The notes under the pieces were generated by a model. The model searched no databases. It was not told where the DNA came from and worked only from the letters and a program-made list of their open reading frames with translations. A stretch of 64,000 nt of DNA. It comes from Glandiceps talaboti. Its lineage: Eukaryota > Hemichordata > Enteropneusta > Spengelidae. Positions 1 to 42,027 of this stretch are shown one piece after another (within the stretch, counting starts at the first letter, position 1; every line of letters begins with the position of its first letter). The position numbers and the translations under genes were made by a program. The stretch covers positions 15,477,003 through 15,541,002 of the forward strand of contig NC_135551.1 of NCBI RefSeq assembly GCF_964340395.1, given 5' to 3'.

Positions 1-473
1 TTTTGTACTGGACCAACTTTTTGTGTAGCTTTGCCAAACACCAACTTTCCCGTTTTAATCATCGTCTGAAGTATGCCTTTAATAGGTTTAATCTGGTTGC
101 CACCTTTTCTCAAATTAGAAAAAAGAACAATGTGAAGGTATACTTACTGACTCTCTGTCTAGAAAACCAGCTCTTTGACAAAATCTACATACAAACATGT
201 CAGTATGTCCTCTGGTAAAAGACAACATTTTGCTAAAACTGAGTTTTCTTGCAAATCACCTCATTTAAAAAAAAAAAAAAAACTATTTATATATAAACCA
301 TCCAACAGACATTGCCCAATACCACTTTAGGAGGGAATGTTTTGTGTTAGGATAATAGGGATAAGAGAAGACTTAATTGGTGTTTCATACATAATTGGTG
401 TGTGTATCAATCAATGGTGTGTTCAATTGACTTGGAGAATACACTGAATGTCATACCGGTTGTCATGTTACAG
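1..473 (+). other. KDM1A: KDM1A intron, 3' part
   Basis: This is non-coding sequence ending in the acceptor tgtcatgttacag just before the first visible KDM1A exon. It holds an A-run near 268-282 and no recognisable repeat or gene. The upstream KDM1A exons (SWIRM domain and the first FAD-binding segment) must lie left of the window. Confidence 0.75.
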
Positions 474-7823
<7,350 letters not shown>

Positions 7824-8179
7824 GCCTTTGGAGCTTACTTGATGATGTCAACATCCAGTGGACCAAAAAAGTTTCATTGCGCATTGTTTATAGTGTATGA
7901 TACATACTGTTTCAATATCACACAACTGGTACTGCAAAGTAGACAAATTACAAAACCAACAACAGAGAGAGAGACTCTCCTAAGCAGAATTAGTCAAGCA
8001 GTGTTTGGGATCTTACAGGGAAATTTACTATGTTAGATAAAAACTTGGATGTTAAAATGAAATAATGAAAATCACTCGGAACTTCGGCAGACCTCATGTG
8101 TTGGCCTTCCTTGGCTGCTTTGTTGTTTGGCAACTTTCAGTAAAAGTGTTGTCAACTGTTTCCACTGTTATTGTATACA

Positions 8180-8415
8180 TTTACAACAAGTAACACTGAA
8201 GTAAAGCACTTTCTGTATGTGCTACACTCATTTATAACATTCATATCAAGTGTAAAAGTATATTGTTTCAATTGGTTTATTACAAACCTAGCCATGTGGC
8301 CTTTCTAATGTTGTCAATTAGCAAATGAAACGGTATACATTTACACTTGATGTGGATGTTATAAACATTGTGGTACATACAGAAAATGCTTTACTTTGGT
8401 GTTACAGGTTGTAAA
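8180..8415. mobile_element. Foldback (MITE-like) element, copy 1
   Basis: This is a long imperfect palindrome. The left arm runs tttacaac..gtaacactgaagtaaagca and then a stretch including catatcaagtgtaaa. The right arm is its reverse complement, ending gtgttac..gttgtaaa. Arms of roughly 90 bases surround a short centre near 8290. There is no coding capacity. A second copy lies at 9551-9757. Both are in the likely KDM1A 3' UTR. Confidence 0.85.
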
Positions 8416-9254
8416 GGCAGTTCCCAACCCCAACCAAGCCATGTCACTTCCACTCTTCAGATCTAAGCCAACTCTGTACTGATAAGTGAAAGTAAATGAA
8501 ACCAATACATTGTATCTCATTTAACATTCAAGTTTTTATTAAAAATTAGTGAATTCACATGTTACTCTTCTCGTTTATTAAGATATGCATGTATGAGGAG
8601 CTCATGTTTTGTGAAAACAGTATTATTTTGTTCATTGCATTTTACTGTATACTTAATTCAGTGTATACTTTGGAGTCATGATGATTCAAAAACAAAAGTT
8701 TTTCACACAACTTCTGAGACGTGAAGTTGTCATAACTCTCTGCTTTTGAACATAGTGGGTCTCCACTCAGTCTCTGTTCTCTTGTGATATAACAAATCCA
8801 AAGCCCACCTCCGTCTGTGTCTGGATTGTCTAGCACCAATAATGTCATTCCTGATATTTAAAGATGCAGAATACAAAACAAGGCTTTCTACCATGTTATC
8901 TGGTATACTATTCCAACTCAAGTCTTTGCAGTGGTTTCAGAACCTCACCAACACAGAAGAAGAGTATGATCTATTACAGTCATAGTTCTGCTGCAGACAA
9001 TATAAATGTTATGATGAAAGCCACCAGGGAACTGTTGGGAAAGTAGGGAGCTGATGTAAATCTAACTTATGGAGAACCATCAAAGTACTTGTATTATGGT
9101 ATCTGACACTTTTGGTAGTTTTGATTTCAAATATATAAGTACCTGTGTCCTACACATGAATATCACCAATAAGGGTGGGCATGGCATAGCAACATATTAC
9201 TTAGTTCATGTGCGATATTGTTAGGTTCAAATACCTACCTGCCTGTTATGTGTT

Positions 9255-9515
9255 TATTTCACCAAGGAAAGAGTAACAGTGCACTACCAGTTACAAGTCT
9301 GTGTCATCACAAAGGATGGAGTCATAGTGTAGCTTTTGGATAGTTGTGTTGATTTCACGTGTGTTACTTTTTGTGTCTGTTTGACAAAGCAAGGAGTAAC
9401 AGTGCTACCAAAGTCTATATCACAAGGGTTGAGTCACAGTGTAGCTTTTTGGACGATTGTGTTGATTTCATGTATCTGCTGTCTATGTCTATTTCACCAA
9501 AGATGGAATCAAAAC
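9255..9515. repeat. Tandem duplication, ~115-bp unit, about 2.2 copies
   Basis: Two adjacent units share aaggagtaacagtgc, a variable tatcacaaggrttgagtcay block, agtgtagcttttgga and ttgtgttgatttca. A third partial unit begins with atttcaccaaagatgga near 9490. Confidence 0.75.
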
Positions 9516-9550
9516 AGCTGACTGCGTTCATTTCATATGTCTACAAACCC

Positions 9551-9757
9551 ATAACAACAGACTAAAGCATTTTCTGTATGTATCACAATTGTTTATAGCA
9601 TCCATATCAAGTGTAAAACTATACTGTTTCATTTGCTAATTGACCACATTAGAAAGGCCAAATGCTAGGCTTGTAAATAAACTGTATATTTTTACACTTG
9701 ATATGAATGCTATAAATATTTGTAGTACACAGAGAAAGTGCTTTATTTCAGTGTTAC
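9551..9757. mobile_element. Foldback (MITE-like) element, copy 2
   Basis: It is the same family as 8180-8415: aaagcattttctgtatgta and catatcaagtgtaaaactat on the left are mirrored by ttacacttgatatgaatgc and gtgctttatttcagtgttac on the right. It is about 85% similar to copy 1 by eye. It contains an internal AATAAA at 9677-9682. Confidence 0.83.
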
Positions 9758-10827
9758 CCATGATGTCTCTCACACTGTAAGTTAATTAGAGTACTCATAC
9801 TTCATAATTACAAATTTTGTTTTAATAGCTTTGTAATTAACGCCAGACTTAAAAAGATATGTAAATATGTTTACTGATTATAGTTCGTAGGGGACACAAA
9901 TCAATATTTTGAAGAGGAACATGTATGTAGGTGGGAGGGCTGTTGAGTCTTGGAATAGCCTTAGGGGTTTGTTTTTTGCCAACACAAGAATTTATAAGTT
10001 ATTGGGCAAGGCTGAAGATTAGTGGACACAAATAAGATCTGTTGCATGGATTTAATAATAATAATAATCTTTATTCATTCATTCAAAAAAATCGGAAATT
10101 TGTTGGGTGGTTGCCAGGGAACAGCACCCTAGTGTTGTTGAAACAGGAGGAAACCGGAGTACCCAGGGAAAACTTGTATTCTTCAGCAGGGTCAAACTGA
10201 GCATCATTCTTCTTACAAACAGACCTGGTTACATTTTAATCAGACCCAGCTGACACTGGACATGTTTTAACCCAGACTGTATAAGAGGAGTGCAAGGTAA
10301 CTGCTTTCACACCAACAACCCCCAAGAATAGACTGCAAGAAACATGTCGTTGACCATCTCACAGGTGGTGGTGATGGACATGTATCTTACAGACCGAAAT
10401 ATGGGATTGAGTGCAGCAAAGTCCCTGATTTGTAACACCTGATTCGTTATGAAAATCAACCAAAATAGAACTGTTGAATGATTTAACCAGTACACATTAG
10501 GTGTTAGGGTTACCTAATGCCATGATAGGTGTTGTGTGTCAACTGATCTCCAGCGTTTGCCCCACATAGCAATAACATCATTCCCTAAGCTTAGAACAGT
10601 CTGCCAAACGATTGACAGTTCGCTTGTTTCTCCCTAACAAAAGTCCATAAGTTATTGTTATATTTTTAGTGAAGCACTTTTCGTTACAAGAATTTGTTTT
10701 GACATTAGTAATTTATAAAAGAGTAGGGTGACATTGTATTTTCTATGTTCTAATTGTATGTACACTGAACCAAGAAGGGGAAACCACATCTTTGTCGTTT
10801 CCAAGTTGTCATCCATAGTGTATTTGT

Positions 10828-10833
10828 AATAAA
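10828..10833 (+). terminator. KDM1A: Candidate poly(A) signal for KDM1A
   Basis: AATAAA (in tttgtaataaaaac) is followed about 50 bases later by a GT-rich stretch containing gtgtatgtgtaatgtgtgtg, the usual arrangement of cleavage signals. It is 3 kb beyond the stop, so the assignment is tentative. Confidence 0.35.
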
Positions 10834-11590
10834 AACAAACATCACAATTATTGAAATGGTGTTTTCAGAGTTTATTTATCACTGTGTATGTGTAATGTGT
10901 GTGAAGGTGTAATAAGTTGAATGGTTTGCATGGTTAGTTTGTAATCAGCACATTTGTGATTCAGTTTGTATTATCTAAGAAATCGAATTGTATTCCCATC
11001 TTCATTCAGTCTACATGCAAACTAAAATAGTAAGACATATAGACACACTGGTAACCGAGTAGAAAGTATTTCATGTGGATTCTAGTTTATTATAGCGAAA
11101 AAACATCACTGTGACATGAATACAGTGAAATTTATTGAAACTGTCACAGTAAATGAGTACTTGCACCTGGTTAGACCAGGTGCGATGGGCTATACTAGTG
11201 ATGAATATATAATGATCTCTATATTGTACAAATATAGGTGTCCTCGAGTTATTTCCACACAACAAATTTTTAGTTCACATCGGGCGGAACAAAAGAACTG
11301 CAATGAATCACTATATATAGTGCAGTGAACTGTACATAAAGTTCACGAACTTTGTGTCTGATAATAAGAAATGAACACCTTGAACTCTTGTAGGTAGAGA
11401 TGGTCTGTTTCTAATTAACGGGTTTTTTTTGCGGTACTTGTAGCATATTGAATTTGAGTTGGGACCAATCGCTACGTATACGTATAAAAAGACGTGTGAG
11501 GAACAGCTTTAGTATCTAAATGTCGCATTATACAATTCAGGCTAGCTCACAGGGCGGGATTGTCGCCCTGGATTGCCGTTTTCTTCGTAT

Positions 11591-11641
11591 ATCGTACGAA
11601 TCCTGCTGCTACAAATGTATCAATCTCTATACTAGTAGATA
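11591..11641 (+). repeat. Outer long inverted repeat, left arm
   Basis: These 51 bases, beginning atcgtacgaatcctgctgct, are nearly perfectly repeated in reverse complement at 15864-15914. The pair encloses 4.2 kb of other repeats. Confidence 0.85.
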
Positions 11642-11655
11642 TATTTTTGTTTTTT

Positions 11656-11727
11656 AGCACAACTGAACTTGTTCAGTAGTGCTATAGGGATCGCCCGGCG
11701 TCTGTCTGTCTGTCTGTGTGTGTGTGT

Positions 11728-11762
<35 letters not shown>

Positions 11763-12938
11763 CAACTTAAAGTCAAAAACCGCTGAACCGATTGCCACGA
11801 TATTTGGTGGGTCCATTACTTTGGGTGTCTAGTTGGGAAATTGTTCAAATCAAAATGATCGCATCACAGGTGTGTGATTTGGGTCAAAAAATGTGATTTT
11901 TGGTCAAAAAACTTAAACTCAGAAACTACTGGGCAGATTGGTGCGAAATTTGGTGGGAACATTCTTAAGGGGGTGTAAAGTAAGATTTGTTCATGACGGG
12001 ATGATTCCATCAGTGATATGCAAATTAGGGCTAAAAATGTGTCTTTTTGGTTAAAAATCTATAATTCTAAAACTACTGAGCAGATTGGGCTGCAATTTAA
12101 TGGGAATGTATCTAGGGATGTATGGACGAAGAAATATTAAGCATACCATGATTCCATGAGTGATATGCAAATTAGGTGTAAAAATGTTCATTTTTGGTCA
12201 AAAACTTACTAGTATATCTCAAAAAGTACTTGGTCAATTAGTCTGAAACTTGGCGAGATGTTTCTGAAACTGTTATTCTGCAGATTTTCTTAAAAACATT
12301 TTGACAAAATTGGCCCTAGCGACCATGACCACGCCCTTTAGCAACAACCAAATGGCAGTATATTTTGGTCAAATAACAACAGGGTTTAATAGATAATTGA
12401 ATAAACATCCTAAAAACGTATGTAAATTTGCATAGCAACAAGACCACGCCCATAACAACAGCCAAATAATCATGTATATTGCAAAGATAACAACAGGAAT
12501 AGAAAGACAGATGAATAAACATTCAAAAAATGTATGCAAATACCCTAGTAACCATGACCACGCCCATAGCAACAGCCAAACGGTGGTGTATTTCACAAAG
12601 ATAACAACAGGGTTTAATAGACAATTGAATAAACATTCAAAAAATGTATGTAAATTTTCCTAGCAACAAGACCACGTCCATAGCAACAGCCAAATGATCA
12701 CGTATATTGCAAAGACAATATCAGGAATTCATACACAAGTGAACAAAAACATATACAAATGTATGCAAATATATCTAACAACATGACCACGCCCATAGCA
12801 ACAGCCAAATGATAGCATTTATCGTAAAGATAGCAACGTGGTTGGATAGGCAACTGGATAGTTATTCAGCAAATAAACACCTATTGTTAGCATTGACTAG
12901 CATATGGATAAACATTTTTAAAAACTACAGTTGTGCTA
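11656..12938. mobile_element. Non-coding interspersed element with short inverted ends and internal tandem repeats
   Basis: The ends are TAGCACAACTG on the left and CAGTTGTGCTA on the right. Inside are (GTCT)n/(GT)n at 11698-11758, then about four diverged units of ~150 bases carrying aaaamctamtgrrcagattg and atgcaaattag (11765-12290), then about five units of ~116 bases carrying taGCAACnnGACCACGCCCat and agcaacagccaaatg (12310-12890). There is no protein coding. The start (cagtagtgctatagggatcg) resembles repeats common in marine-invertebrate genomes, from memory. Confidence 0.75.
11698..11758 (+). repeat. (GTCT)n/(GT)n microsatellite
   Basis: This simple repeat lies inside the 11656-12938 element, close to its left end. 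Confidence 0.95.
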
Positions 12939-13439
12939 CAACGCCATTGGCGGTATTTTTCATTACAGGCAGGAATATATAGTCAAAAGGTTATTATATT
13001 TAGTCTGTAGACCAGGATAACAACAATCTTAGAAATCTTACACGCCCCTATGGGCTAGCTAGCCTACAATGACAATGTAGGAATATCTATAATTGCTGAT
13101 CTTTAGACATATGTCAGTAGGTAATAAAACATACGTAACTTGTTTGTTTGTTTGTTTGCCTGTTTTGTTTGTTTGTTTTTAAATCACAAAAACAATGACA
13201 CAGTGACATGTACACAAGTACCACACCACGCCCCTTTAACCTGTTGCAACATTTTAAAAAGGGTTAGTATTATTCTGAATCTGAATACAAAGTCTTTAAT
13301 AAAGCCCATACAATGTCGGTAGGCAAATTAATATAGAAACTAGAGCGGCATCCATGCGAGGAAGTGATTGCAAAGCATTTCAATCCATTGTTTATAGCTG
13401 TAACTGATATTGCTACCAAATCTGTTTCTCTTTTTGAAC

Positions 13440-13645
<206 letters not shown>

Positions 13646-14680
13646 TCCACGTCGCTGAGACGGTGACAGTTTATGACATCTCAAATTAAAGCGCGTTTAG
13701 ATGACAAACACTAAGACAAAAGAAAAAGTCAAAATGCTGTCAATCCATTAGAACCTTTGGGAATTATAAACTTTTTGGACATACTTCTCAGCCGAGCTAC
13801 GACGTATCCTTTTCCATTTCTAGCCCTCCTTTCGAAATGATTCTTCGATCTGCTCAAACAGAAGACCGTCTACATTTTGGTTAAATTCCCCATACAAATG
13901 AAATTAAAATCGCATTTTCGCACACACAGGATCTTACCTACGTACCAATCAGACGTGTACCATGCAGATTAAAAACTGACCCCGGCCGGTTTTCTTTTTA
14001 TCGGCATTCAACTTTTCAACTGACAAGAAATACTTTTCCCCCTTTAAATTTGATTTCTCAGTTTAACCCTTTGACGGATTTGAGCGCCCTCCGTAAGTCC
14101 ACAGTAGATATCTAAGCTCCTTATAACTTCTTCACAGCGCTAGATTAATACATGTGTTCTCCTAAGGTTTGAATTCGTCGCATGCAGTTCATAGTCTTTT
14201 AATTGCATCCTTCAAAATCTAAAACCTCTGCCGTTGTATTTGAACACTTTTAGTTGAATTTCAAGTTAGAGTACTCTGTTTCTTTTTCACCAAACCCCAT
14301 TTGATTTCAATGTGGTTTCGGATGACGTTACAAATGCCACATACAAGCTTAACTTGTTGAATAAACGAGTCTTAGCTGGTATAAAGTGGCTGGTATGGTG
14401 TTATCGTACGTCCTAAATCGTAAACACCTAGCTGTGGATACGCTGTGGGTGGGGGGGGGAGACCTGTTTAAACCCGTATACATCCAGAGCTAGTAAAAAA
14501 CCATTTCACTCATAATTCATACTATATATATAGATACGCATAAAAGCCTTTTGTGTGACAAAAAAATCAATAAATATAAAACAGAACTGCTCGTTCCTGT
14601 GACTGTGAAAGCACTATGGGCGTATATAGTGTTTAATAGATTGTTGTTTTCCTTGTCTACGGGTTATAAATATAACGGTA

Positions 14681-14710
14681 AGGGAACCTTCAGCATTTAT
14701 AAGGGGGAGG
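14681..14710 (+). repeat. Inner inverted repeat, left arm
   Basis: agggaaccttcagcatttat then aagggggagg is matched in reverse complement at 15814-15843. The two arms bracket the (TCA/CCA)n microsatellite. Degenerate direct repeats resembling TGTAAAAMATGACCCTCCCC flank the inner side of both arms. Confidence 0.8.
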
Positions 14711-15186
14711 GCCGGAGGAAATCACACATGGTCTGTTACATAAAACACGACCCCCCCCCCATTCTCCATTTGTAAAAAGTGACCCTCCCCTTTGCCCCAT
14801 TTTGTAAAACATGACCCTCCCCATGACAATTGCATATACTGAACGTTAATCAATATTCCCATAATATGTATGCATACAAATTAAATCATTTTGACTCTCA
14901 AGCTATTAGAAAGCAATATGTGTACATATAAAGTGACAAACAGTAAAAGACTGTCTAGCTACATTTCTCGTATAATCATACATAATCTAGTTAGTATCTA
15001 AAACGTGTTTTTCATGTTGTCCATATATACTCTGCCTGATCTGGTCACTTGTAAAGGTTCCATGATATCATTGTTATCACGTTCATCTTCAGTATTGCAT
15101 TATCAGTGTCACTCTAATCTGACTAACTGGTACTACTTGAGTCAGTACATGTATCACTGTCCGTGTTCTCTATGACATTCAAAACT

Positions 15187-15480
<294 letters not shown>

Positions 15481-15813
15481 TCGTATTTTAACAACAACAT
15501 TCATGGACAGTGTGAGTGATATCAAAGGTGATATATGGTACACTCAACAAAATGCTTTTATAAAACAATCTTCTTACACTACATATATTTTTATTTTTGT
15601 ATTTTGGCATGCAAAGTACTTGTAAAAATAAATGTTGAGTGCTAATCTCACTTTTAAATCTCAAAACACACAAAACCAATTTACAATAATTGAATCTTCA
15701 ATTTGATCACAAAACTACGGATTGTAAATTGTGACCCTCTCCCAAACATTGTAATACAAAATATGACCCTCCCCCAAGAACAGGTTTGTAAAATGTGACC
15801 CCCCCCCCCGACT

Positions 15814-15843
15814 CCTCCCCCTTGTAAATACTGAAGGCTCCCT
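15814..15843 (-). repeat. Inner inverted repeat, right arm
   Basis: This is the reverse complement of 14681-14710 with a few substitutions (cctcccccttgtaaatactg then aaggctccct). Confidence 0.8.
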
Positions 15844-15863
15844 AACATCTGACTATAATTTCC

Positions 15864-15914
15864 TATCTACTATTATAGAGATTGATACATTTGTAGCAGC
15901 AGGATTCGTATGAT
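15864..15914 (-). repeat. Outer long inverted repeat, right arm
   Basis: This is the reverse complement of 11591-11641 with only two or three mismatches over 51 bases. Similarity stops sharply on the outer side after cgta-gat. Confidence 0.85.
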
Positions 15915-16074
15915 AATCACTTATATGTGCCACATGCGCGATAGAGGGGCGCTATGTCGAACATACCAGGGACGTATATAAACGTTAAATACTTCCCTGA
16001 ACAAAGGATAATAAAAAGAAGCTACACATTCAAAGAAAATGCGTACTCTTTTATTTTACCTCTTTTTTAATAGT

Positions 16075-16088
16075 GCGCCCTCTGTTGC
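16075..16088 (-). promoter_or_regulatory. CTCF-like motif upstream of HLCS
   Basis: The minus strand reads GCAACAGAGGGCGC, matching the CTCF core except at two left positions. It lies about 740 bases upstream of the first HLCS coding exon. Motif evidence only. Confidence 0.3.
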
Positions 16089-16822
16089 TGAAACGGTGAG
16101 CTTGAGCAAGATCGGTCAAAGGTCGTTGGAGGAAGAATGGCGACCTCCCGGAGGAAGCAGTCGTCAGGAACTTTTTGCGATTATTTGTAATTTGTCCAAT
16201 AATTTGAAGACTGCATCTTGGATATGTGCATGTCAAACTGTGTTTTTCACCATAACAGGCAACCTGTGTTATTGAACTCACTGTGAGTTGTGAAATACTA
16301 AAAGTTATCGTTTGTAAAGTTCACCAGCAGGAGTGTTCGTTCACCGTTTTGACGTTTTAATTTCAATCATCGAAATGTCATGATTGTTGTTGTTGTCTCT
16401 ACATGTTACACAAAGTCTACGTCATTGATTTAGATTATTACTAACTTATTCGCAAACCCGTGAAATACTAAGTAAGATTTTTAGCGCGGTTCATGGTAAC
16501 GTATTTCACCCATCTGTCTTTTGACCTAATTAAAACACATCACCCCAATATTTGGAGCCGTGTTGTCTTGAAATTAGAGTTTTGCTACTAGAAATAGAAC
16601 CCATCCACGCACAAACTGACTTATTATTTTGCAGTGACGGAAACCCACCCGAGGATGTAACTGTATGCTTTCCTGTTATAATCACTACCATGGAGATTTA
16701 AAACCGGCCTGCAAACGTAGCCTAGCAACTAACCACAGGCCACAGACATTTTGGTGTGAAATTTAAAAAGCATGACTTGTTCATAAACGCATGATTACGT
16801 CATAACTGTGAATATATAAACC

Positions 16823-38463
<21,641 letters not shown>

Positions 38464-38635
38464 AATGACAGGTAGGGTGGGAAAACATTACTTTTTACTA
38501 AGGGCAACAAGGAATATACATTTATCGGCGTTCCCCTGCCTTTATTCCAGGATGCAATACACGTTACCTTTAATAATACACCCCTTATGATGCTGACAAG
38601 CAATGAGCAAATAAATGTGGGATTCACTTCTGAAC
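38464..38635 (+). other. HLCS: HLCS 3' UTR (probable)
   Basis: Sequence between the stop and the poly(A) signal AATAAA at 38610-38615. A T/GT-rich stretch follows (ttttgtgagtatatatttcc), consistent with cleavage shortly after 38615. Confidence 0.6.
38610..38615 (+). terminator. HLCS: HLCS poly(A) signal
   Basis: AATAAA (in agcaaataaatgtgg) lies 147 bases after the stop codon, with T/GT-rich sequence following. Confidence 0.65.
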
Positions 38636-39732
38636 ATTTCGTGACTTTATATTTTGTGAGTATATATTTCCGTTTGTAACATTACTCTAATCTTTCTAAT
38701 TCTGTGTTTGTGAAAAAAAGCAAATAAGTAAACCTTTTTTTAACTAGGTTCCAAACTTTTAGAAAGGGTTCCTGTAAATTTTATCAATATTTTATGCCCT
38801 GTCACTTTGTTAGTAAGGGTGTCAAATTTTGCCACAAAAAATCTTACTTTTATTTCTGACTTTGTGTTTATGAAGGCCAGCTAGTAAGTAACATTTATTG
38901 GGGTTTCCCAAGCTTTTAATCAGGGTTACTGGATCTCTTGAGTTGTGCCAGATTTCTCTGCCAAAGTATTTCAAACTGTAGCAAGAATTCTAGAAGAAGG
39001 TAACTAAAGGAACGGAAATACTGTGTATCATTCATCAGGTTGGAAAAAATAAAACACACCTGTTTTCAGATAAAATTGATGAAACCTATGCATAGAAATA
39101 CACAGGGAGATACCAAAGACCTGGAGTTCAGAGGGGTGAAAGGTCTAAAAGAGAGTGAGATTTTTCCATGTTTACACCGCTGTGATTTATGATGGTAGGA
39201 ATGTACTGGTGATTGAAGGTTTCCTATTTAGTAATGGATGCAGTATGTCTGTGTGGTTTGGTCAGAAAATCACATCAAAATGACACTCTTCACTGTTTTG
39301 CCATCTGATGGCTGTTAAATTCTTGTGAGTGGCTGTTTTTTTAGCGATAAAAAACCCAACCAAGGCTGTCATGGAACAACTGTAATGCAGTTGTCGGAAG
39401 TGACACAGACACGACATGGCATGAGTAGTTTATGACTAAATGAAAAAAAGTATTTAAGAGATATTGTCTATAAATCATTTTTATGAATTTTTTATGAATT
39501 TTCAGAATTATTTAAAGTTAATCTTGTACCATGGCAAGACTTCAAATTTGTGTACCAACAATGAAATGATATCACTTTTTTTTATCAATTTAGGGAGTCA
39601 GGTTTAGCATTAAGAATAACTTGAGGCCCTAACTTGAACCTAATTTGTATCTTAAATCCTTATGGTCCACCATACTGCAAATGTCCCAAACTGTGATACA
39701 GAAACAAAGTTAGAAGAGTTGGCCATCTTCTG

Positions 39733-39746
39733 CCTATAGAGGGCAG
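39733..39746 (+). promoter_or_regulatory. CTCF-like motif, weak
   Basis: CCTATAGAGGGCAG matches the CTCF core except at two left positions. Weak evidence. Confidence 0.22.
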
Positions 39747-41933
39747 TGTTTCTTACCAGGAAACACTTCTGATTCTGATACAATTATTGTCACCAACTGC
39801 TAATTACAGCCTGTAGTACTTGTAACACAAGTGTTAACAATGACTTTGTCAATATCATTTGCCTTTCTCAATACTCAATTAGTTTTATACAAATTTGTCA
39901 AAGTTTGCATGTTATGTACTTGTCAGATTGGTTGTTAATTGTGCCCTACACCCATTGAGTCAGAAACACTGTTATAGAGTCCAGACTGTCTTTGTGATGG
40001 ACAGCTATACTCTTCGCTGACACAATGAAAATATGTGATTTAATATGCACAAAGAAACTTAGTAAGAGAGATTATAGTTTACAGGTACCCCAAAAAAATT
40101 ATGTCGTAATGTCACTTTTGTATCATATCTGAATTTCTGGTGAGAGGTCTACCACTTGTTGGACATGATTCAACTTAAATTAAAAGAAAAATAAGTATAA
40201 AAAAGTGACAAATTGTTGTTAACTCAACAAATAGTTGTTAACTTCTTGAAAAAGTGTTCAACAAGCCCTGCTTATGGTGTGAAACTAGTCAAAAGATTCA
40301 AGTCAATATTGGTACTGCTATCACTCTACATTATACTAACAGTGTTCTTGCTAAGGTCTGGAAACCCCGGTAACAGCAGCAACGTACGGAGAGAGGTAGA
40401 AAAAAAAAGGCCAGTTTTTCCCGTAGAATATATAGTAATTTTGCATGTAATGGGAACCCAGTAAAATGATACGGGAACCTCTGTTGATTTTACCTATTTA
40501 TCACCCTTAGCAAAAAAAAAAAAATTACTCATACAAAAGTGAGTAGCAAAACCATGAAGTTACACACTGCCCCTACTTGAACTTTTAAGGATTTACTACA
40601 AAAATCAAACCGAAGTTTAGATTTCAATCCAGAAATAATTTTTAGCTTTTCACTAAGTTGCCAATGTAAATAAAGCATGTGTACATTTGCTTGACATGGA
40701 CATTTTCATTGCCAATATGTGTTAAAAATTTTGGCTACCATGTGCTACCCTGAAATTGTGTTTCCATCGAAATCAATTATGTCGTAAGTTCATGTCACTT
40801 TCCCATTTTAGTTATTCAGTAGATCCATAAGTCATGACATAATATCATTTGATTGATTATAACAAAGAATATTTGATAAAAAGTGACTAAAATCTTTGCC
40901 TAGACACATTTTATGAAGGATGGCTGCCATCACATGTCAAAGGTCATGACCTCATTCTCACCTGAATTAGCTGTAAGAGAACAAGTGGAAATATTAAGGC
41001 ACTCCAAGCCTCAATGCAACAATTAGATAAAAGAGGTTAGAGATACCAGGTGGTTATATAGATAGTTTTATGAAACCACCCCATTAGGAGAATTGGTCTT
41101 CCAATTTGAATAAACATGTTTGGTTTTCTATAATTTTGCGACCCATTTTTTCGACATCAAAACATTGAGACTTGATGAGATCACAATTCCACCAAAAAAT
41201 TATCATAGAATTGTTTCATTTTCTACTTCCTTTGCACAAAATTTAAATCATACTTTTTCCTTAATAATTTGATTCATAATTTATAACTGAAGGAGAAAGA
41301 AAGATGAAATATGATGTACATGCACTTCACCTAAGTTGTGTTAATACAGTTAGGTATTAGAAATTACACCCATTTGTATAATAGGTGTTTCCCTAAATTG
41401 CCCTTTCTGATACATTTTGTATATTACATGATTTACACCAAACTTAAGTACTTAAACCCCAATGTTTGTTACCCATGCTTGTGGATTATTACTAACTGAT
41501 CAATGCTGCCATAAGGCCTAATAAAAAAAAAGAGTCTGGAAAAAAAAACTTGCATAGTTTCATATATGTTGTACATATGTACTACAATGTAGGTGAAGAA
41601 ACCTTGGACTAAGAAACTTTGGTGGATTTTACTTGATACCACCTTAGTGTAGTGCAGAATTTCTTTCCATTGTCTATGGTAGCACCCTTAATTGAACACT
41701 GATTAGAAACTCTGTTAGAGTGACTCAGGAACTCAGCTGCATTTTACCAAGTTTATACTTAACATCCTTAAGTTAATGAAAAAACCTGGTAGTGAATACC
41801 AGTAGACATAGCTGGGGAACTCAGGTAGATTTCACCTACTTACCAATACCAGCCATTACAAGTGGTATGTAACCCAGGTAACCCGACTGTGGAATGCAGA
41901 TAGTATGGACTACTTTTACAGGCATAGGTCAGA

Positions 41934-41989
41934 TTAGGCCTAACAAAATAAATTTTGTGGTTCTGATTACGCTCAATTTTAGAATAGGT

Positions 41990-42027
<38 letters not shown>

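Larger units (their letters stand above)
7824..10855 (+). other. KDM1A: Possible KDM1A 3' UTR / downstream region
   Basis: No gene is seen. The best poly(A) signal candidate is AATAAA at 10828-10833, followed at about 10880-10910 by a GT-rich stretch. If used, the 3' UTR is about 3 kb. An earlier AATAAA at 9677-9682 lies inside the second foldback element. The region also holds two foldback copies, a two-copy tandem repeat at 9255-9515 and, near 10140-10170, the ggaggaaaccggagtaccca motif often seen in marine-invertebrate repeats. The true 3' end needs transcript data. Confidence 0.45.

Noticed and set aside
9172-9240. Possible tRNA: TGGCATAGCAA (A-box-like) and GGTTCAAATACC (B-box-like) with a wobble-paired acceptor stem
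   Set aside because: The T loop is one base too long and no good anticodon arm is seen; at best a decayed tRNA-derived repeat.
16039-16275. 78-codon frame and ATGGCGACC start upstream of HLCS
   Set aside because: No convincing donor in phase with later HLCS exons and no recognised protein. May be 5' UTR; not called as a gene.
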